This document shows positions 24,853-33,639 of a stretch of DNA of 64,000 bases, one piece after another. The stretch is from Jeotgalibacillus sp. S-D1. Its GTDB lineage: Bacteria > Bacillota > Bacilli > Bacillales > Jeotgalibacillaceae. A program made the translations under genes and the position numbers. The notes beneath the pieces were generated by a model. It was not told the origin of the DNA and made no database searches. It saw nothing but the letters and a program-made list of their open reading frames with translations. Positions within the stretch are counted from its first letter, which is position 1, and each line of letters opens with the position of its first letter. The stretch is taken from the NCBI RefSeq assembly GCF_004358665.1, contig NZ_SMZR01000005.1:231352-295351 (forward strand), in the 5' to 3' direction.

Positions 24853-26769
24853 TCAATCCGGAAAAACAGCATTTAATTGTAAACGCTTTATTAAATCAGC
24901 ACCGTTATTTATCTCTTTATCAGTCAAAAGCTGCACCAGAGCCGGTTTTTCACTAATGTCAGATAGCTCCTTAAATAGCTGTTTCATTAGTCCTTCATTT
25001 TCACCTGCTGCGGCAAGCAAAAACACGATTGATACCCATTCGCCGTCCCAATTAAGCGGATGTTTTAATATGGCAACTGCTATGCCCGATTTCAAAATTC
25101 CCGTGGGATTTCCGTGAGGAATGGCAACCCCTGAACCAATCGCTGTGCTTGATATACGCTCACGCAATAAAGCAGTGTGAGCATATTGCTTTTCTACAAA
25201 TCCTTGGTCATGTAATTGATTAGCAAGCATTTCAATCACTTCATACCGATGATCAAGTTCGACTTTTGTAAAAACAGAAGCCTCATCAACAAAATGTTGC
25301 AATGCAGATTTTCCTGGCGCCAAGGTCCCATCTGATTTCACAATTTTCACCAGATTCCTCACTCTATCTTTATCTTTTTCATCCAGCAAAGGCGAAACAA
25401 CCACAGAAGGAATATGTTTAATTTCAATATCTACTGTGGAAATAATCAGATCGACCTTTTCAGTTTCTAAATATGATGCAAGATTTGAATATGAAATACA
25501 ACCCACAAGTTCTAAACCGGATTCAAGCTGCTCCAGACGTGCCTGAAGGAGTCTCGACATTCCAATTCCCATATGGCAGACAACAATCGCTTTCTTCTTT
25601 TCATAACTAACACGCTGCCTTCTTTCCAGCGCTGCCTGAAAATGCAATACGATATAAGCTGCTTCCTCTTCCGGCACAACGACGCCATACTCCTCCCGAA
25701 AATCTTCCAGCGCCAATATCACCATTCCCACTAAATAGGGATACATTTTTTTTATTTCTTTTAATAAAGGATTCATCACTGTTAACCCATAGGCTATTCG
25801 ATGAATGACAGATTGTAGATGTGTTGACAGACCTTGATGCAGCATGTCATCGTCCCGGAAATTCACACTTGTTAATTCAGTCATCTTTACTGTCAGCATA
25901 TTGACAATCTGAGCAGTATTATATTGATCTTCTTTATGAGGCATTCTGCGTTTGCTGCTCAATAAATGCCATGCAAAATAGCGTTTTTCGTCATCAGGAT
26001 AACGTAGATTGAACACCGGCTCAAGTTCATGGAGCACCTCTTTTGCATGCTGATACTCCTGTCTTTTTATAACCGCTTCCTTTTCTACCTCTGTCACTTG
26101 TATGGAGTTTCCAAGTTTCGTTCTTTTAGTCATAATTAACACATGCACTAATAACCGCTCCAGTGCGTTGTCTGCGTATATTCCGGGCAATTTGGCAAGT
26201 GCGTTTTTCACAGCCTGTACTTCAAACGAAGGAAACAATCGAGTAATGGAAGGATCCTTTTCTGCATGCAGGGAATAAAGCTGAGGCAAGTGGGCAAGGG
26301 CATTTCTTTTTGTAAGTTCAGATCCTTGTAGCACAAATCCTATCTTTTGCTTCGATTTAATTGAAAGATCAAAGTAACTCAACCATTCATTGATTCTATC
26401 AATCTCATTTTTAACCTCTTGACGGCTGATAAAATAATGTTCGGTCAGTTTTTTTAATGTGATAGGCTTTTTAGACATAAGCATGTCATAGGCTATATTC
26501 ATTGTTAATTCTTCTTCCCCATTGGTTTCCACTTGAAATAAACCCTCTATGAGCCGCAGTCTCTCTACCTCAGTTACTTCAATACGTATCCCCGCACCGG
26601 GTTTTCGAATGATATCAGCAGTCTCGACAAGTTCTGAAGCGATCAGGGTTAAATCATTTCGAATCGTTCTCTCAGAACAACCTAGCAGCTCAGCAAGCTC
26701 CTGAGAATAAAACACTTTATGACTCTCTGTCAACAACAGCCTCAACAGTTCATTCTGCCTTCTATTCAT
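24853..26769 (-). CDS. PRD-containing PTS-controlled transcription regulator (BglG/MtlR/LicR type)
   Basis: This 638-residue activator is expected to control the PTS gene downstream. In order: an N-terminal helix-turn-helix with SQELAELLGCSERTIRNDL, a second winged helix, two PTS regulation domains at about 180-390, a IIB-like domain with VVCHMGIGMSRLL, and a C-terminal IIA-fructose domain with GSGVAIPHGNPTG. Phosphorylation of the PRD histidines by HPr and the PTS proteins would set its activity. I chose the ATG at 26769; AAGGAG is 9 nt upstream and covers the longer start at 26778. Confidence 0.9.
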   Translation of the reverse strand: MNRRQNELLRLLLTESHKVFYSQELAELLGCSERTIRNDLTLIASELVETADIIRKPGAGIRIEVTEVERLRLIEGLFQVETNGEEELTMNIAYDMLMSKKPITLKKLTEHYFISRQEVKNEIDRINEWLSYFDLSIKSKQKIGFVLQGSELTKRNALAHLPQLYSLHAEKDPSITRLFPSFEVQAVKNALAKLPGIYADNALERLLVHVLIMTKRTKLGNSIQVTEVEKEAVIKRQEYQHAKEVLHELEPVFNLRYPDDEKRYFAWHLLSSKRRMPHKEDQYNTAQIVNMLTVKMTELTSVNFRDDDMLHQGLSTHLQSVIHRIAYGLTVMNPLLKEIKKMYPYLVGMVILALEDFREEYGVVVPEEEAAYIVLHFQAALERRQRVSYEKKKAIVVCHMGIGMSRLLQARLEQLESGLELVGCISYSNLASYLETEKVDLIISTVDIEIKHIPSVVVSPLLDEKDKDRVRNLVKIVKSDGTLAPGKSALQHFVDEASVFTKVELDHRYEVIEMLANQLHDQGFVEKQYAHTALLRERISSTAIGSGVAIPHGNPTGILKSGIAVAILKHPLNWDGEWVSIVFLLAAAGENEGLMKQLFKELSDISEKPALVQLLTDKEINNGADLIKRLQLNAVFPD

Positions 26770-26876
26770 GCCTTCCATCTCCTTATATTTAGCAAAAACT
26801 ATATAGATCGTTTCATTTTACAGGGAAACATCTACTTTTAATTAAGTCATAGCTTACCTCCACCATAGAAATCCAT

Positions 26877-26927
26877 CAACACAAAAAGCCTCAAGTCCTG
26901 TTTTGGGACTTGAGGCTTTTTGTGTTG
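26877..26927. terminator. Very long perfect terminator hairpin
   Basis: The arms 26877-26898 and 26906-26927 form a perfect 22-bp stem around a 7-nt loop. A- and T-runs lie within the arms, so it works both ways. It ends the leftward sulfoquinovose cluster after the AEC gene. Confidence 0.9.
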
Positions 26928-26986
26928 AAATATAAAACGCTTCTTCAGAGAAATTTTGTAAACTAATAGTCTAATAGAATATTTAA

Positions 26987-27886
26987 CTAGACTACTAAGT
27001 AAATAACACATGGAATTGTAAGTATACTTAGCACAGTTGTTGCAAGAGTGGCACTCGTCACCATCTGTGGATCTGTTTGAAATTGAATAGCGTACATGGT
27101 TGTGTTTGCAGCAGTTGGGGTCGCTGCCATAATAATCATAATTTGCTTCATTAATGAATCTACAGGCAATCCCCATACAATTAAAGCAGCTATAATGGGT
27201 GCAGCAACCAATTTCAATAATACCGCTGTAGATATTTTTCTGAAATCTACGACCAAAGGCTTGATTTTCGCTAGCTGCATTCCTAAAGTAATCATAATTA
27301 TAGGGATGGCGGCATCTGCAATCAGGTTAACCCCATCTAGCAGGGGACCTATATTCACATTTAAATTATTGCAAATAAAGCCGAGTATGGCTCCATAAAC
27401 CATTGGCATCCTACGTATCGATTGAAGCGCCGCTCTTACTCCATCTGCATCATCGCTCCCTTTGGCAGCATAATAGACTCCAAGAGTGCTCATTAACAAT
27501 TGTTGTAAAACCATAAGTACAATTGCTGTTTCCAATCCGGCTGTACCGAACAAAAACAATACAAGAGGTGTACCATAATTTCCATTATTATTAAAAGCGC
27601 AAGAAAGGACTAATGCGCACTTTTCCTTTTCTGTGTAATGATGATACTTAGATAACAGCGTTACTGTAAATATTATTAAAAGACTAAGTCCAAGCATGTA
27701 TATGGTCATATAAACATAAGAGAAACTAATTGTTTCTTCATAAAAAGTTCGAAATACTAGAAAAGGAACCAAAATGTAAAGGGCTAACTTTGAAAAATTT
27801 GTTATATCAAAATCAAATATTTTTTGTACGATATAGCCAGTACCAAATACAAAAAAGATAGGTAATAAGATTGTGAAAAACTCCAT
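26987..27886 (-). CDS. AEC-family permease, possible organosulfonate exporter
   Basis: This 299-residue membrane protein of the auxin efflux carrier family has about nine to ten hydrophobic helices. The FNNNGNYGTPLVLFLFG motif near residue 97 is the conserved crossover region of the family. Members move small organic anions such as malate. As the last gene of the sulfoquinovose unit it could export sulfolactate, the C3 sulfonate end product. It lies 60 bp after the aldehyde dehydrogenase and behind a hairpin at 27911-27941, so its level may be set separately. Substrate is inferred from context. Confidence 0.85.
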   Translation of the reverse strand: MEFFTILLPIFFVFGTGYIVQKIFDFDITNFSKLALYILVPFLVFRTFYEETISFSYVYMTIYMLGLSLLIIFTVTLLSKYHHYTEKEKCALVLSCAFNNNGNYGTPLVLFLFGTAGLETAIVLMVLQQLLMSTLGVYYAAKGSDDADGVRAALQSIRRMPMVYGAILGFICNNLNVNIGPLLDGVNLIADAAIPIIMITLGMQLAKIKPLVVDFRKISTAVLLKLVAAPIIAALIVWGLPVDSLMKQIMIIMAATPTAANTTMYAIQFQTDPQMVTSATLATTVLSILTIPCVIYLVV

Positions 27887-27910
27887 ATCTCTCTCCTGGT
27901 AGATATTTAA

Positions 27911-27941
27911 TAAAAAAAGGGAGACAGCATCTGACTCCCTT
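27911..27941 (-). terminator. Hairpin between aldehyde dehydrogenase and AEC genes
   Basis: AAGGGAG (27917-27923) pairs with CTCCCTT (27935-27941) and has a T-run on the minus strand. It is a full or partial terminator that would lower expression of the permease gene. Confidence 0.6.
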
Positions 27942-27946
27942 CACTT

Positions 27947-29380
27947 TCAATTATTTAATACAATTATTTTTTCTTCAGTCATTTCCTCAATAGCATAACG
28001 AGGCCCTTCTTTACCAGTTCCACTTTTCTTCACGCCTCCATATGGCATATGATCGACTCGATATCCCGAAGTGTCATTGACCATTAACCCACCAACGTGA
28101 ATCTCATCCATTGCTTTCATTACGAATGACAAATTATTGGTGAATAGTCCTGCCTGTAGACCATAGTCAGAATCGTTGACTCGGGAGATAACTTCATCTT
28201 CTTTGCTATAAGTGTCAATTGCTACCACAGGACCAAAAACCTCTTGACGACAAACTTTCATATCATCATTAACATTCGTTAAGATTGTTGGCTGATAAAA
28301 GACACCTTCTCTTGCACCACCCGCCACTACTTTAGCTCCTGCATCGACAGCTTCATTCACCCACTGTTCTACGCGCACCGCTTCTTCTTCTGAGATCATT
28401 GGTCCCATTTGTGTATCTTCATTCAATGGATCACCGAGCTTTATTTGCTCAGTAGCCTCACATACTTTAGATAGGAAGTCCTCATATACTTCTTCATGAA
28501 CATAAACGCGTTGAACAGAAATACAAACTTGACCTGCGTTATTAAAACTTTTTTGGGCAACAAGCTTAGCAGATTGGGCAATATCAGCATCGTTATGAAC
28601 AATTGTTGCTGAATTGTTCCCCAGCTCAAGAGATACATTTCTTAGTCCTGCTTGTTCTCGGATTAATAACCCAACTCTGGGACTCCCTGTGAAGGTAAAC
28701 ATGTTGATTTCCTGGTTTGAAGTCAACAACGGGCCAACGTCTTCTCCTTTTCCTGTCAACACGTTCAAACGTCCTTTAGGTAAACCAGCTTCTTCGAATA
28801 GCCGTGTCAGTAGTAAGGATGACACTGGAGTTTGTTCTGCAGGCTTTAAAATGACACTATTTCCAGCTGCAAGAGCAGGGCCAACCTTGTGACAAACAAG
28901 ATTAAGAGGGACATTGAATGGTGTTATTGCTGCTACAATTCCAACAGGATAACGCCTTGTGAATGCTCTGCGGTTTTCTGAACCAGGAGCTGCTTGTACA
29001 GGAATTTCCTCACCGTGAATACGCTTGGCTTCCTCAGCAGAATTCTCTAGCGTCAAAGCAGAACGTTCCACTTCGCCGCGAGCTTCTGTGATTGGTTTTC
29101 CGACTTCTTTAGCAATCGCTTTTGCAAATTCTTCTTGGTTGTCTCTAAGTAATTGAGCAACTTTAAATAACACCTCATAACGCTCATATAAAGAAAAAGA
29201 GTGGGAATATGCTTCTTTGGCACTTTTCACAGCACGTTGGACATCTTGTTCATCTGTTGTAGCTGTTTCAGCAAACGCATCTTGAGTGTACTTATTTATA
29301 ACGAGATCCTTTTTATCTTTCTCTAACCATTCACCAGCTATAAATAACCCAAATGAATAATTTATTTCGGTTTTATACAT
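27947..29380 (-). CDS. Aldehyde dehydrogenase, candidate sulfolactaldehyde dehydrogenase
   Basis: This 477-residue NAD(P)-dependent aldehyde dehydrogenase has the motifs TPFNVPLNLVCHKVGPALAAGN, SLELGNNSA (general-base Glu near 247) and NNAGQVCISVQR (catalytic Cys near 281). It is closest in feel to lactaldehyde/GapN-like dehydrogenases, the group that contains sulfolactaldehyde dehydrogenase. Within this cluster it would oxidise 3-sulfolactaldehyde, released by the aldolase, to 3-sulfolactate. No sulfolactaldehyde reductase gene is present, so sulfolactate and not DHPS is the expected end product. The gene follows the aldolase by 20 bp. Confidence 0.85.
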   Translation of the reverse strand: MYKTEINYSFGLFIAGEWLEKDKKDLVINKYTQDAFAETATTDEQDVQRAVKSAKEAYSHSFSLYERYEVLFKVAQLLRDNQEEFAKAIAKEVGKPITEARGEVERSALTLENSAEEAKRIHGEEIPVQAAPGSENRRAFTRRYPVGIVAAITPFNVPLNLVCHKVGPALAAGNSVILKPAEQTPVSSLLLTRLFEEAGLPKGRLNVLTGKGEDVGPLLTSNQEINMFTFTGSPRVGLLIREQAGLRNVSLELGNNSATIVHNDADIAQSAKLVAQKSFNNAGQVCISVQRVYVHEEVYEDFLSKVCEATEQIKLGDPLNEDTQMGPMISEEEAVRVEQWVNEAVDAGAKVVAGGAREGVFYQPTILTNVNDDMKVCRQEVFGPVVAIDTYSKEDEVISRVNDSDYGLQAGLFTNNLSFVMKAMDEIHVGGLMVNDTSGYRVDHMPYGGVKKSGTGKEGPRYAIEEMTEEKIIVLNN

Positions 29381-29400
29381 AATAACGACCTCCTGAATTG

Positions 29401-30291
29401 TTATAACGTTACGACCTTTTCTTTTATAATATAATCACTGGCACGTCCTGCACTTCCAAAGACATCAATTTTTTCTTTGACTTTCTCTTTCATTTGCTCA
29501 CGGCCTGCCCCTAAAGAATTAGCAAGCACAAAATCTTCTGGTTGATTTTGCATATACGTTTGTAATCCTTGAGTAAAAGCCTGACGTAATTCAGTATCAA
29601 CATTAATTTTTGAAATCCCTAAGGAAATTGCTCGTCTTACTTGCTCATCAGGAACATCAGAACCTCCATGAAGGACAATTGGACGTTGGATCGCGTTTGC
29701 AATCTCTTCTAAACGATCAAATCGAAGGTTTGGTGTTTGTTGATATATACCGTGGGCAGTGCCAATGGAGACTGCTAAGTAATCTACATCAGTAGCAGTT
29801 ACAAAGTCCACCGCTTCTTGAGTTGGTGTAATTGAAGCATCTTTCTCCTCAACAGTAATATCGTCTTCTGTACCACCGATCTTTCCAATTTCTCCTTCTG
29901 AACCAATCCCTAAAGCACGAGCAGCCTCGACGACTTGTTTAGTTATTGTAGTATTTTCCTCAAAAGATAAGGCTGAGCCATCAAACATAACAGATTGGAA
30001 ACCTAATTGTATCGCTTCCATCGTTTGTTCGTACTTACGGCTATGATCTAAGTGAATACATATTGGCACACTAAAATTCCCAGCAAAGCTATCGATCATA
30101 TCTTTCATAGGCTTTAACCCAAGTGTTTGAATAACCTTTTGGCCAATTTGAATCATAACAGGAGATTGTTTTTCCTCTGCAGCTTCCAAAATCGCCAAAA
30201 TAGTTTCAGCATTATGTGCACTAAAAGCACCTACTCCATACCCATTTTTAAGTGCTTGATTTAACATCGTTTTTCCGTCAATAAATTGCAT
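29401..30291 (-). CDS. Class II aldolase, candidate 6-deoxy-6-sulfofructose-1-phosphate aldolase
   Basis: This is a Zn-dependent aldolase of the FbaA/GatY group, 296 residues. Metal ligands and the catalytic Asp are seen in CIHLDHSRK (near 78-86), GSEGEIGKIGG, IGTAHGIY near 176 and VLHGGSDVP near 206. In the cluster it would cleave sulfofructose 1-phosphate into dihydroxyacetone phosphate and sulfolactaldehyde. I chose ATG at 30291 because GGAG is 8 nt before it; the frame also has an ATG at 30297 only 2 nt from the ribosome site. It follows the GntR gene by 14 bp. Family is certain, substrate inferred. Confidence 0.87.
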   Translation of the reverse strand: MQFIDGKTMLNQALKNGYGVGAFSAHNAETILAILEAAEEKQSPVMIQIGQKVIQTLGLKPMKDMIDSFAGNFSVPICIHLDHSRKYEQTMEAIQLGFQSVMFDGSALSFEENTTITKQVVEAARALGIGSEGEIGKIGGTEDDITVEEKDASITPTQEAVDFVTATDVDYLAVSIGTAHGIYQQTPNLRFDRLEEIANAIQRPIVLHGGSDVPDEQVRRAISLGISKINVDTELRQAFTQGLQTYMQNQPEDFVLANSLGAGREQMKEKVKEKIDVFGSAGRASDYIIKEKVVTL

Positions 30292-30305
30292 TGTCATTTC
30301 TCCTT

Positions 30306-31037
30306 TTATCGTTTTAATTCAAAACTATAATGATATTGATCATGACGATACTTGGTTTTTGTATATTCAATCGGACGATCATTAACACCAAAACTTAACC
30401 GGGTCATTTCTAACAACGCTTCTCCCGCACGAATGCCAAGTTCATCAGCCTCATTTATGGTCGCATTAATGGCAGAAATCTTTTCTTTTGCCCGATTCAA
30501 GTACACATTGTATTTTTCAAGGATTTCATAATACCTAGCTTCATCGAGGTCATATTTTATCAATATATCTCCAATATCTTTCGGCCAACATGTTCTTTCT
30601 AGTGCAACAGGCATTTCATCAGCAAAACGGATTCGTTCAATCAACAAAATTGGCTGATCATCTTTGACGTCCAGCATAGACATTTCATGGTAAAGGTTAT
30701 ACTTGAACTCTGCACGAATTAAACGACTACGTGGTGTTTGACCTCTTTCTAAAACTTCTTCTGCAAAACCTTTCAGCTGAGTAAGGTTTCCACTTAATTT
30801 TCTTGATTTTACAATAGTGCCACGTCCCTGTTTCTTTTCGACCATTCCTTCTTGCACTAAAATGGAAACTGCTTGACGAATTGTAGTTCTACTCACATTA
30901 AATTCTTTCATCAATTCTTGTTCAGTTGGAATCAATTTATCTGGTTTCCAATCCCCGTTTTGGATACGATCAATAAAAACTTCTTTTAATTGTAAATACA
31001 AAGAAAGGTCTTTATTTGGATTGATATTATTACTCAC
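30306..31037 (-). CDS. GntR/HutC-family regulator (UTRA domain), probable SQ cluster repressor
   Basis: This 243-residue regulator has a winged helix at about residues 10-77 (PTEQELMKEFNVSRTTIRQA) and a UTRA ligand domain for the rest, with LLIERIRFAD and EMTRLSFG. The start is a GTG at 31037 that overlaps the kinase stop; GGAGAG about 10 nt upstream supports it. The longer frame to 31085 lies inside the kinase gene. HutC-type regulators bind GGT-N4-ACC dyads, and AAAGGT-N4-ACCTTT occurs before both transcription units of this cluster. Its ligand is probably a sulfosugar or its phosphate. Confidence 0.87.
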   Translation of the reverse strand: MSNNINPNKDLSLYLQLKEVFIDRIQNGDWKPDKLIPTEQELMKEFNVSRTTIRQAVSILVQEGMVEKKQGRGTIVKSRKLSGNLTQLKGFAEEVLERGQTPRSRLIRAEFKYNLYHEMSMLDVKDDQPILLIERIRFADEMPVALERTCWPKDIGDILIKYDLDEARYYEILEKYNVYLNRAKEKISAINATINEADELGIRAGEALLEMTRLSFGVNDRPIEYTKTKYRHDQYHYSFELKR

Positions 31038-32193
31038 TAAATTCCACTCTCCTCTGGGTAACTGGAGGATATGAAGGAATGTCACCTCCTAACAATGGGG
31101 TAAGCCATTTATAATAAGCCTGTGGGCTATCAATGAAAGCAGGTGGCATTAGCCTTTCTTCCTCAGCAATTACATTTTCTAATTTAACGGGTTTTAACTC
31201 CATTGTATAATATATGGTAGGTTTACGCTCTATTGATACCATATAACCATCATAGTCTTGTTGCAACAATTGGCCTCCTTTAAAGCCAACCTGATATGCT
31301 TCGTAGGAATCCACCCGGGATTTACAAATAGAGGAGGACCTTTGATTCATCCCTAAGAGCTCTGCTCTTGTTGTTACATTGAGTTCCTTCTTAACAAATT
31401 CCGCAATTTCGTTAGAGATGCCTCCAAGGACAGAACGGCCCTTTACCTGTTTAAGTTCAACCTGTTCTCCTTTCTTCCATTGCACCCCTTCACTAACCAC
31501 TATGAGTGCATAGCCATAAGAATTCAAAGCTTCTTTAACAGAGTTAATCAGAAGTTTTTCATCCATCGCCTTTTCCGGAATTGCTATAAAATGCGGTCCT
31601 TCTTCGTCATATTCTTTCAATGCCCCCGAAGCAGCAGCCAACCACCCAGCATTTCTCCCCATAGTTTCGAGTACACGTACTTGCTCAAAGTTTTTCATAG
31701 AGTATAAGTCACGACTCATATCTTTTGTCGTTTGGGCAATATATTTTGCTGCGCTCGCAAATCCAGGAGCATGATCAGTGGCACCCAAATCATTGTCTAC
31801 CGTTTTTGGCAGCCCTAGAACCTGGAGGTCAACACCTTGCCGCTCTGCTTCCTGCTTTACTTTATATAATGCTTCCATCGTTCCATTTCCTCCGATGAAT
31901 ACTAATATATCAATCTTGTTTTTATAAAGGTTTTCAACAGATTTTTCAATAGCCTTCTTATCAAATGGATAACGGCCTGACCGTAAACAAGCACCTGGTA
32001 AATCTCGATTATCAAGTACCCAATTCAGCATGGAGAAATCACCTGAAAGAAATTTTTCTTTCACAAGACCTTCATAACCATCTTCCACAAAGGTAACTTC
32101 GTATTTTTCTTTGACGCTTTCTATAAAGCCAGCAAGTGTAGTGTTAATAACGGCGGTAGGTCCTCCCGCTTGCCCTATCGCAATTTTTTTCAT
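31030..32193 (-). CDS. PfkA-family kinase, candidate 6-deoxy-6-sulfofructose kinase
   Basis: This 387-residue member of the 6-phosphofructokinase superfamily has the N-terminal GGPTAVIN, GGNGTM at 101-106, PKTVDND at 129-135, MGRNAGWLAAASG near 184 and a sugar-site stretch LLGMNQRSSSICKSRVD. In classic enzymes Gly in GGDG marks ATP use and Lys in PKT marks PPi-type enzymes; this protein combines both, so the phosphate donor is unclear, with ATP favoured by the Gly. E. coli instead uses a PfkB-type sulfofructose kinase. It lies 15 bp after the isomerase gene, in the order isomerase-kinase-regulator-aldolase. Pathway role is inferred. Confidence 0.85.
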   Translation of the reverse strand: MKKIAIGQAGGPTAVINTTLAGFIESVKEKYEVTFVEDGYEGLVKEKFLSGDFSMLNWVLDNRDLPGACLRSGRYPFDKKAIEKSVENLYKNKIDILVFIGGNGTMEALYKVKQEAERQGVDLQVLGLPKTVDNDLGATDHAPGFASAAKYIAQTTKDMSRDLYSMKNFEQVRVLETMGRNAGWLAAASGALKEYDEEGPHFIAIPEKAMDEKLLINSVKEALNSYGYALIVVSEGVQWKKGEQVELKQVKGRSVLGGISNEIAEFVKKELNVTTRAELLGMNQRSSSICKSRVDSYEAYQVGFKGGQLLQQDYDGYMVSIERKPTIYYTMELKPVKLENVIAEEERLMPPAFIDSPQAYYKWLTPLLGGDIPSYPPVTQRRVEFSE

Positions 32194-32208
32194 CGGGTGT
32201 CCTCTCCT

Positions 32209-33558
32209 TTAATCATTAGTATAAACCACCGTTTCCAGACCGAGCTGGCGACCAAGTTCAATTAATTCATCAGCAACATCTTCATAAACAAGGGCATAAT
32301 GCGGCTCGAACCCTTCTTCCATCAAGCTGTATAATGTATCATTGATTTCTGTTTCTAATTCAACTTCTACCGATGTTCCGTTAAACCGCTGAGGTGTATC
32401 CAATGCTTTGCCCCGCATCACTAATAAACGGAAACCATCAGGTGTATACCCTACACGAAACATAGTCACTTGCCCGGGCTTTAACCCAAATTCCATAGTA
32501 AAACCAAGCTTGCGATTTGGGTGTACCCCGGCACGCGCCCCCTGATCAGGATGGGCAAGTGAATAGGCTCCCGCCCCACAATGCCAAAATACGACAGAGT
32601 TGCTTGCTTCATTTACATGAACCATATCCCCAAGATAAGGGGCATTCCCTCCACTTAATTGTTGCAAAATGAACATAGATACGGATCCGTGAATATCTGA
32701 TTCACATGCAGAGACAACTCCATCCTCTGTAAATTGAGACAGAGTAGAACAGGCAGCAGCTCCTAGTTCATTAAAGAAGTCGGGCCAACAACGGATTGCA
32801 AGACCAGAGAGTTTTTCTTTTTTAATAACCGATTCAACATGCGTAGTAAACTGAGCAAATCGCTGGACAGTCTCTTCATTACGATTCAGTCCAATCACTT
32901 GCTGTTCTGCACGATCTATCGCATGCTCCCACTCTTCTATTGGCAATTTTTTAGATTCTTCGAATGCCTTCATCAAATCTACCTTTTTGATCTCTACTCC
33001 GAACTGTTTATGTAACAGTTCTTCATCCGTTCCCGAAAAAAAGAAGCCCGGTGGATGTTCTCCAATTAAGCCTATTTTAAATTGTTTAAGTTCATGAATT
33101 ACATGTTGAACTTTCAAAAACGTAAGCAGTCGACTGCGGATTTGTGCTTCTTCAGGGTTTCCAAATAAAAAGGAGTACGGATGGCTTGCACATTTCAATA
33201 TATGACTGGTGCTATTTCCACCAGTAAGAGAATTTAATCTTAGTCTGCCGTTAATGCTTGGTTCCCTGATTGACCAAACCATCACGGGAGCATCCACTTG
33301 TTTAATTAATTCTTGAACAAACTCTCCATCTGCAAAGGTGACGCTTTGATAGATTGATGTAACAATATTTTCCTTGTCAATTCCCTTTAGAAAATCACTT
33401 AATTCATCAGGAGATGTTAAGATTTCTTCTGGTTCTATTACTTCAACCCCAAGACTATTCAACATCATTGAACTTTTTACCCTTTGAGCTTCTCCTGCCT
33501 CTAAATCAAATGTCTTTCTACCTATTGGGACGTATAAAACAGTCATACTCATTTTCAT
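32209..33558 (-). CDS. L-fucose/L-arabinose isomerase-family protein, candidate sulfoquinovose isomerase
   Basis: This 449-residue protein of the fucose-isomerase fold has metal-ligand residues likely in SACESDIHGS (Glu286 and Asp288) and a third ligand near FWHCGAGAYSLAHP. AIRCWPDFFNELGAAAC matches the family. In this cluster it would convert sulfoquinovose to sulfofructose, in place of the unrelated AGE-type YihS of E. coli. From memory, Gram-positive sulfo-EMP variants use such an isomerase (SqvD type). AAGGTGG precedes the ATG by 6 nt. It is the first gene of the second transcription unit, 55 bp after an operator dyad. Confidence 0.85.
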   Translation of the reverse strand: MKMSMTVLYVPIGRKTFDLEAGEAQRVKSSMMLNSLGVEVIEPEEILTSPDELSDFLKGIDKENIVTSIYQSVTFADGEFVQELIKQVDAPVMVWSIREPSINGRLRLNSLTGGNSTSHILKCASHPYSFLFGNPEEAQIRSRLLTFLKVQHVIHELKQFKIGLIGEHPPGFFFSGTDEELLHKQFGVEIKKVDLMKAFEESKKLPIEEWEHAIDRAEQQVIGLNRNEETVQRFAQFTTHVESVIKKEKLSGLAIRCWPDFFNELGAAACSTLSQFTEDGVVSACESDIHGSVSMFILQQLSGGNAPYLGDMVHVNEASNSVVFWHCGAGAYSLAHPDQGARAGVHPNRKLGFTMEFGLKPGQVTMFRVGYTPDGFRLLVMRGKALDTPQRFNGTSVEVELETEINDTLYSLMEEGFEPHYALVYEDVADELIELGRQLGLETVVYTND

Positions 33559-33612
33559 GGACCCACCTTTGTTTAATTTTTATTAAGTGTAACATACATA
33601 CCTTCCTTTTAT

Positions 33613-33630
33613 AAAAGGTTATTACCTTTT
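33613..33630. promoter_or_regulatory. Operator dyad AAAGGT-N4-ACCTTT (copy 1)
   Basis: AAAAGGTTATTACCTTTT is a 7-bp-arm inverted repeat 55 bp upstream of the isomerase start. The same core recurs at 38185-38200. Its GGT-N4-ACC geometry is that of HutC-type GntR regulators, such as the one encoded in the unit. Confidence 0.75.
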
Positions 33631-33639
33631 ATCTTGTAT

